DNA of 64,000 nt from Certhia americana (taxonomy: Eukaryota > Chordata > Aves > Passeriformes > Certhiidae). The number at the start of each line of letters is the position of its first letter. The stretch's first letter is position 1. Of this stretch, positions 61,101 through 64,000 are shown piece after piece. The notes beneath the pieces are model-generated. The model had not been told where the DNA came from, ran no database searches, and worked only from the letters and a program-made list of their open reading frames with translations. Location of the stretch: the NCBI GenBank assembly GCA_018697195.1, contig CM031858.1:85061486-85125485 (forward strand), read 5' to 3'. Made by a program: the position numbers and the translations under genes.

Positions 61101-64000
61101 AAAAGTGCAAAACCTGTTAAAATTAAGAAAATATACCTGTTGTGGTAAGTATACCACATATATATGTTCCTCTGTTCCTGGAAATGCTTTTTGGACCGGA
61201 TGACTTTGTTGAGTTATGACCCTGTTTGATCACGAGCAATTGATTGTACACTAGCAGTAAACCACAGGTACTATGGCTTACATTTTGCAGAAAGTCAAAG
61301 AGTATAATGATATGCTGTAAAGAGGGCTATTCCATTTAGCAGAAATTATTGTGTGATATGTTGTGCAATATTCATAACGGCTTTTTATTGTTTTTAATAA
61401 ATATAAAAATGAAATCAGTGTTAAAAATTACAATCCCTGCTTTTATCAGTTGAACGCAGTAGCTCACCTTTTATGGTCCATGCAAGACTGATCATTATAG
61501 ATGCATTCAAAATCTGTTTCTTCCTAAGCATGCCTGCATAGGTCATGCATATATTGGCTTCAGGAAAAAAAAAAATCATTTTTTTCTTGGTTTATTTGCA
61601 TGTCAATTTAATGATTTTCCTTTCTTTTCATTTTTTTTTTTTTTTTTCTTCAAAGATATGACAGCTGTGGAATAACAGTGTTTGAATGGACACTCTGGAA
61701 GAACATGGAGAGCAAAGAGGCTTTTGTAAAGGCTCAGAGCAGGAAGCTGTTGGAGTCAGGTATCTTCTGTTGCTCCTGTCAAGACTGAGACATGAAGGAT
61801 GAGACCTCCACTGTTGCTCAGGGACAAGGCACAGCAGCTTGAGTTTGAAACTGACAGTGAAACTGTGGCATCCATAGAGTGCTGAGGATGGTTTATTTGT
61901 AGTCAATGACTGACTTGACATCAAAAGTTTGGTATCTTCACTGAACCATGTCTGCGTTTTAGCCCTGAGGGGAAACAGGATTTCATCTGTACTGCTGTTG
62001 CCAGTGCTTATAAGTAGCAAGCTCTAAGCAATTCATTTGTTTTCTGTGTTATCCTCTTGAAATGTAAGAAGTCTTGCTGCTTTACTGGAGTTTGGACTTA
62101 ACCATAGGTCCCAGGAAGCTACAAGTTTGTTAGAGACTGATCAGAGAGTCTGAAGTTCTCTGGTTGCCTCTATTCAGAGCAAAGAAATAACTAACAAAAG
62201 TTAACAAAAAGAAAAAACAATATGTATTCTCATTATCTTGAACCCTGTAGCATATTAATGATGTTCTTTATCTACAAGTAGGATTTTTATGGTTATCAGG
62301 CTCCATATAGAAATAATATTGATCATAATATTGTGACATTAAGTCTTGCTGTCTTCATGAAATGAATTAGTAGGGACATAATTTTTGTCATGTTTTGTCA
62401 TGCCTGTGGTCATTTGACATAAAATCTGTTGGATTTACATTGTGAAAATGTCAAGGTTTCTTGCAAAGTAAAGTTATTAGATGCTGAAGGTCATATTTTT
62501 ATAGGAACATTAGCAACTATTGATGCTGAGATATCAAAGGTTTTATTTTGTTAACCATGTTTGGTGAGACTGATGCAGTTGGATGTCTGGTAGCCAAAAT
62601 GATGCTTATAAGCTAGTGTCTGGATTTAGACTGGAGGTCTATGAAATCTCTCTGCAGTTTGTCTTCATTTGTATTTGAGGTGTATTGTTTTCTTTGAGAA
62701 ATTTTAGGAAAAAAATCAGAAAAGGCATGCAATGAAAATATTAATTTTCCTTGTACTGTGGACCACTCTTTTTTTTTTCACTCCATTTCTAAAATTTGCC
62801 TCTTGCACCTATTTGCTCTGATCCTAGTTAGCAGAGAAGAAAGAGGACATGATGCTGGCACTCAGCTTATTTCACCCTGTGCTTCTGCACCCTGGGGAGA
62901 GAAACCCAAATACAGACAAATAATATTTGCAATATTTTCTTAACCTGAAACAACATGAGAATAGCAGCCATGTGGGTGCAATATCAGATACACCTGTATC
63001 CTACACAACACAGTGCATTTTACACTGCAAAACTATCTTGGAGCTTTTAACCTTGCTGCTGTCTTAAAACTGTGATTTCTACAGGTAATTAATCTTTTGT
63101 GTTTTCTTAAAATATCATAGCTGGTTTAATTCTATTCCTTTTGCTATTCAGTTATGTCAGTTTCTCCAATACCTTGAATAGGAACAACAGAAAGTTCAAA
63201 ATAAGCTAAGTCCTTAGAGTACCCTTTTCCTCCCCCTTTGTCACTATGCAGGAACGATGTCAATTTGAGGGTAAAACAGTCAGGAAGATGGTGTAACTGC
63301 ATCATTTACCTTGTCTCTATAGCCTGGTTTATAATGGTTGGACAATTTTCTCTGCTTGACCCAAACAAATGAGCTCTTGGAATGATGACTGCTGACTGCC
63401 TGCAACTTAAAGCCATTATGCAGTAAAATCTTCACAGTTCCTTCACATTATGAAATAGAGAACAAGATGCAGTTTTTCTCCTCGGTAGTATTGTTCCCTC
63501 TTTGGGGTATGCTGCTGAAACTCCTACATGGTATGGCTGCTGCTGTGAGTCTTATAAAAATAATATTTCTGATAGTGTGTTTGCCCAAATGTTTCATGAA
63601 ACTCTACAGACTTGGAACAAACTTAATCATTGTGTAGGAGAGTGTTTAATTGCTGCTGCTATCTTATGTTTAAAATTCATTTACTTTGCTTTCTACAGAA
63701 ATGCCTTACCAAAAATTTCATAATTCCTTTACTGAGATAATATGCAAAATTCACCTAGAGCTTTGCCACTCATTTTTGTTCCTAAGATAATATATAAATA
63801 CAATTATATGTCTAATTTGATGAAATCTATCTTTTTTTTTTTTTTTTTAAGATAAAAAGTTCCAAGTTGTAGTCATCGTATTTATAGCTACATATACCTG
63901 CAAGTAAATAACTATAGGATAACTAGTCTATTAGTCAGCATCTGTTCAGATGTTACCACTGGATGTATTTTCAGAGTTCTAGAGTCATTTACTAAACATA
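55167..64000. other. AT-rich DNA, no gene or recognised transposon
   Basis: Almost 9 kb with no supported exon. Holds an A/C-rich patch near 57690-57720, T20 near 61629-61648 and T18 near 63832-63849. A 130-codon minus-strand frame (61628-62020) ends in a Lys run read from that T20 tract. The parts at 55250-55460 and 58340-58500 carry many TAATTA/ATTAATT-type motifs and could be conserved non-coding DNA, which I cannot test. Confidence 0.4.

Noticed and set aside
61628..62020. 130-codon minus-strand frame ending in a Lys run, considered as a retrocopy with a poly(A) tail
   Set aside because: The Lys run is just the T20 tract read backward. No AATAAA precedes it on that strand, no target duplication was found, and the protein is unrecognised.

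Overview
The window looks like non-coding nuclear DNA from a bird, probably a songbird or a close relative. It is AT-rich. Every transposon I can recognise belongs to a family typical of bird genomes: CR1 LINE fragments on both strands and solo LTRs of avian endogenous retroviruses. I found no Alu, L1 or other mammalian repeats and no bacterial gene organisation. I could not support any protein-coding exon, tRNA, rRNA or known ncRNA. The open frames present (at most about 130 codons, often without an ATG) are about what chance gives in 64 kb of AT-rich DNA read in six frames. The window is therefore a gene desert or the inside of a very large intron.

Layout. 0-6 kb: a CR1 3' end cut by the window edge, a compound TA/TG microsatellite, an unclassified LTR-like segment, and a 1.4 kb CR1 open-reading-frame-2 remnant on the minus strand that retains endonuclease and reverse-transcriptase motifs. 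9.5-10.3 kb: two different avian LTR fragments abutting head to head across a G-rich tract. 13.7-14.1 kb: a 340 bp candidate solo LTR flanked by 6-bp direct repeats, with two CCAAT boxes and a TATA box. 18.4-18.9 kb: a GC-richer block I cannot classify. 20.2-20.5 kb: a weak LTR-like segment. 28.9, 32.9, 38.5 and 45.9 kb: short CR1 3' ends. 30.28 kb: a 12-N assembly gap whose two flanks are near copies of each other. 33.3-34.1 kb: an old CR1 copy running from reverse-transcriptase sequence to near its 3' end. 47.0-47.4 kb: an ERVL-type solo LTR. 45.12 and 48.34 kb: a dispersed 78 bp direct repeat. 54.3-54.9 kb: a GC-richer island of unknown origin followed by a CA/C-rich tract. The last 9 kb holds only AT-rich single-copy-looking DNA.

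No genes act together here. What the window mainly offers is transposon history, one assembly artefact, a few sharp inverted repeats, and AT-rich stretches that could be conserved regulatory elements. Conservation cannot be judged from one sequence. I found no novel multi-gene system. Family assignments rest on remembered consensus features of avian repeats and were not checked by a database search.
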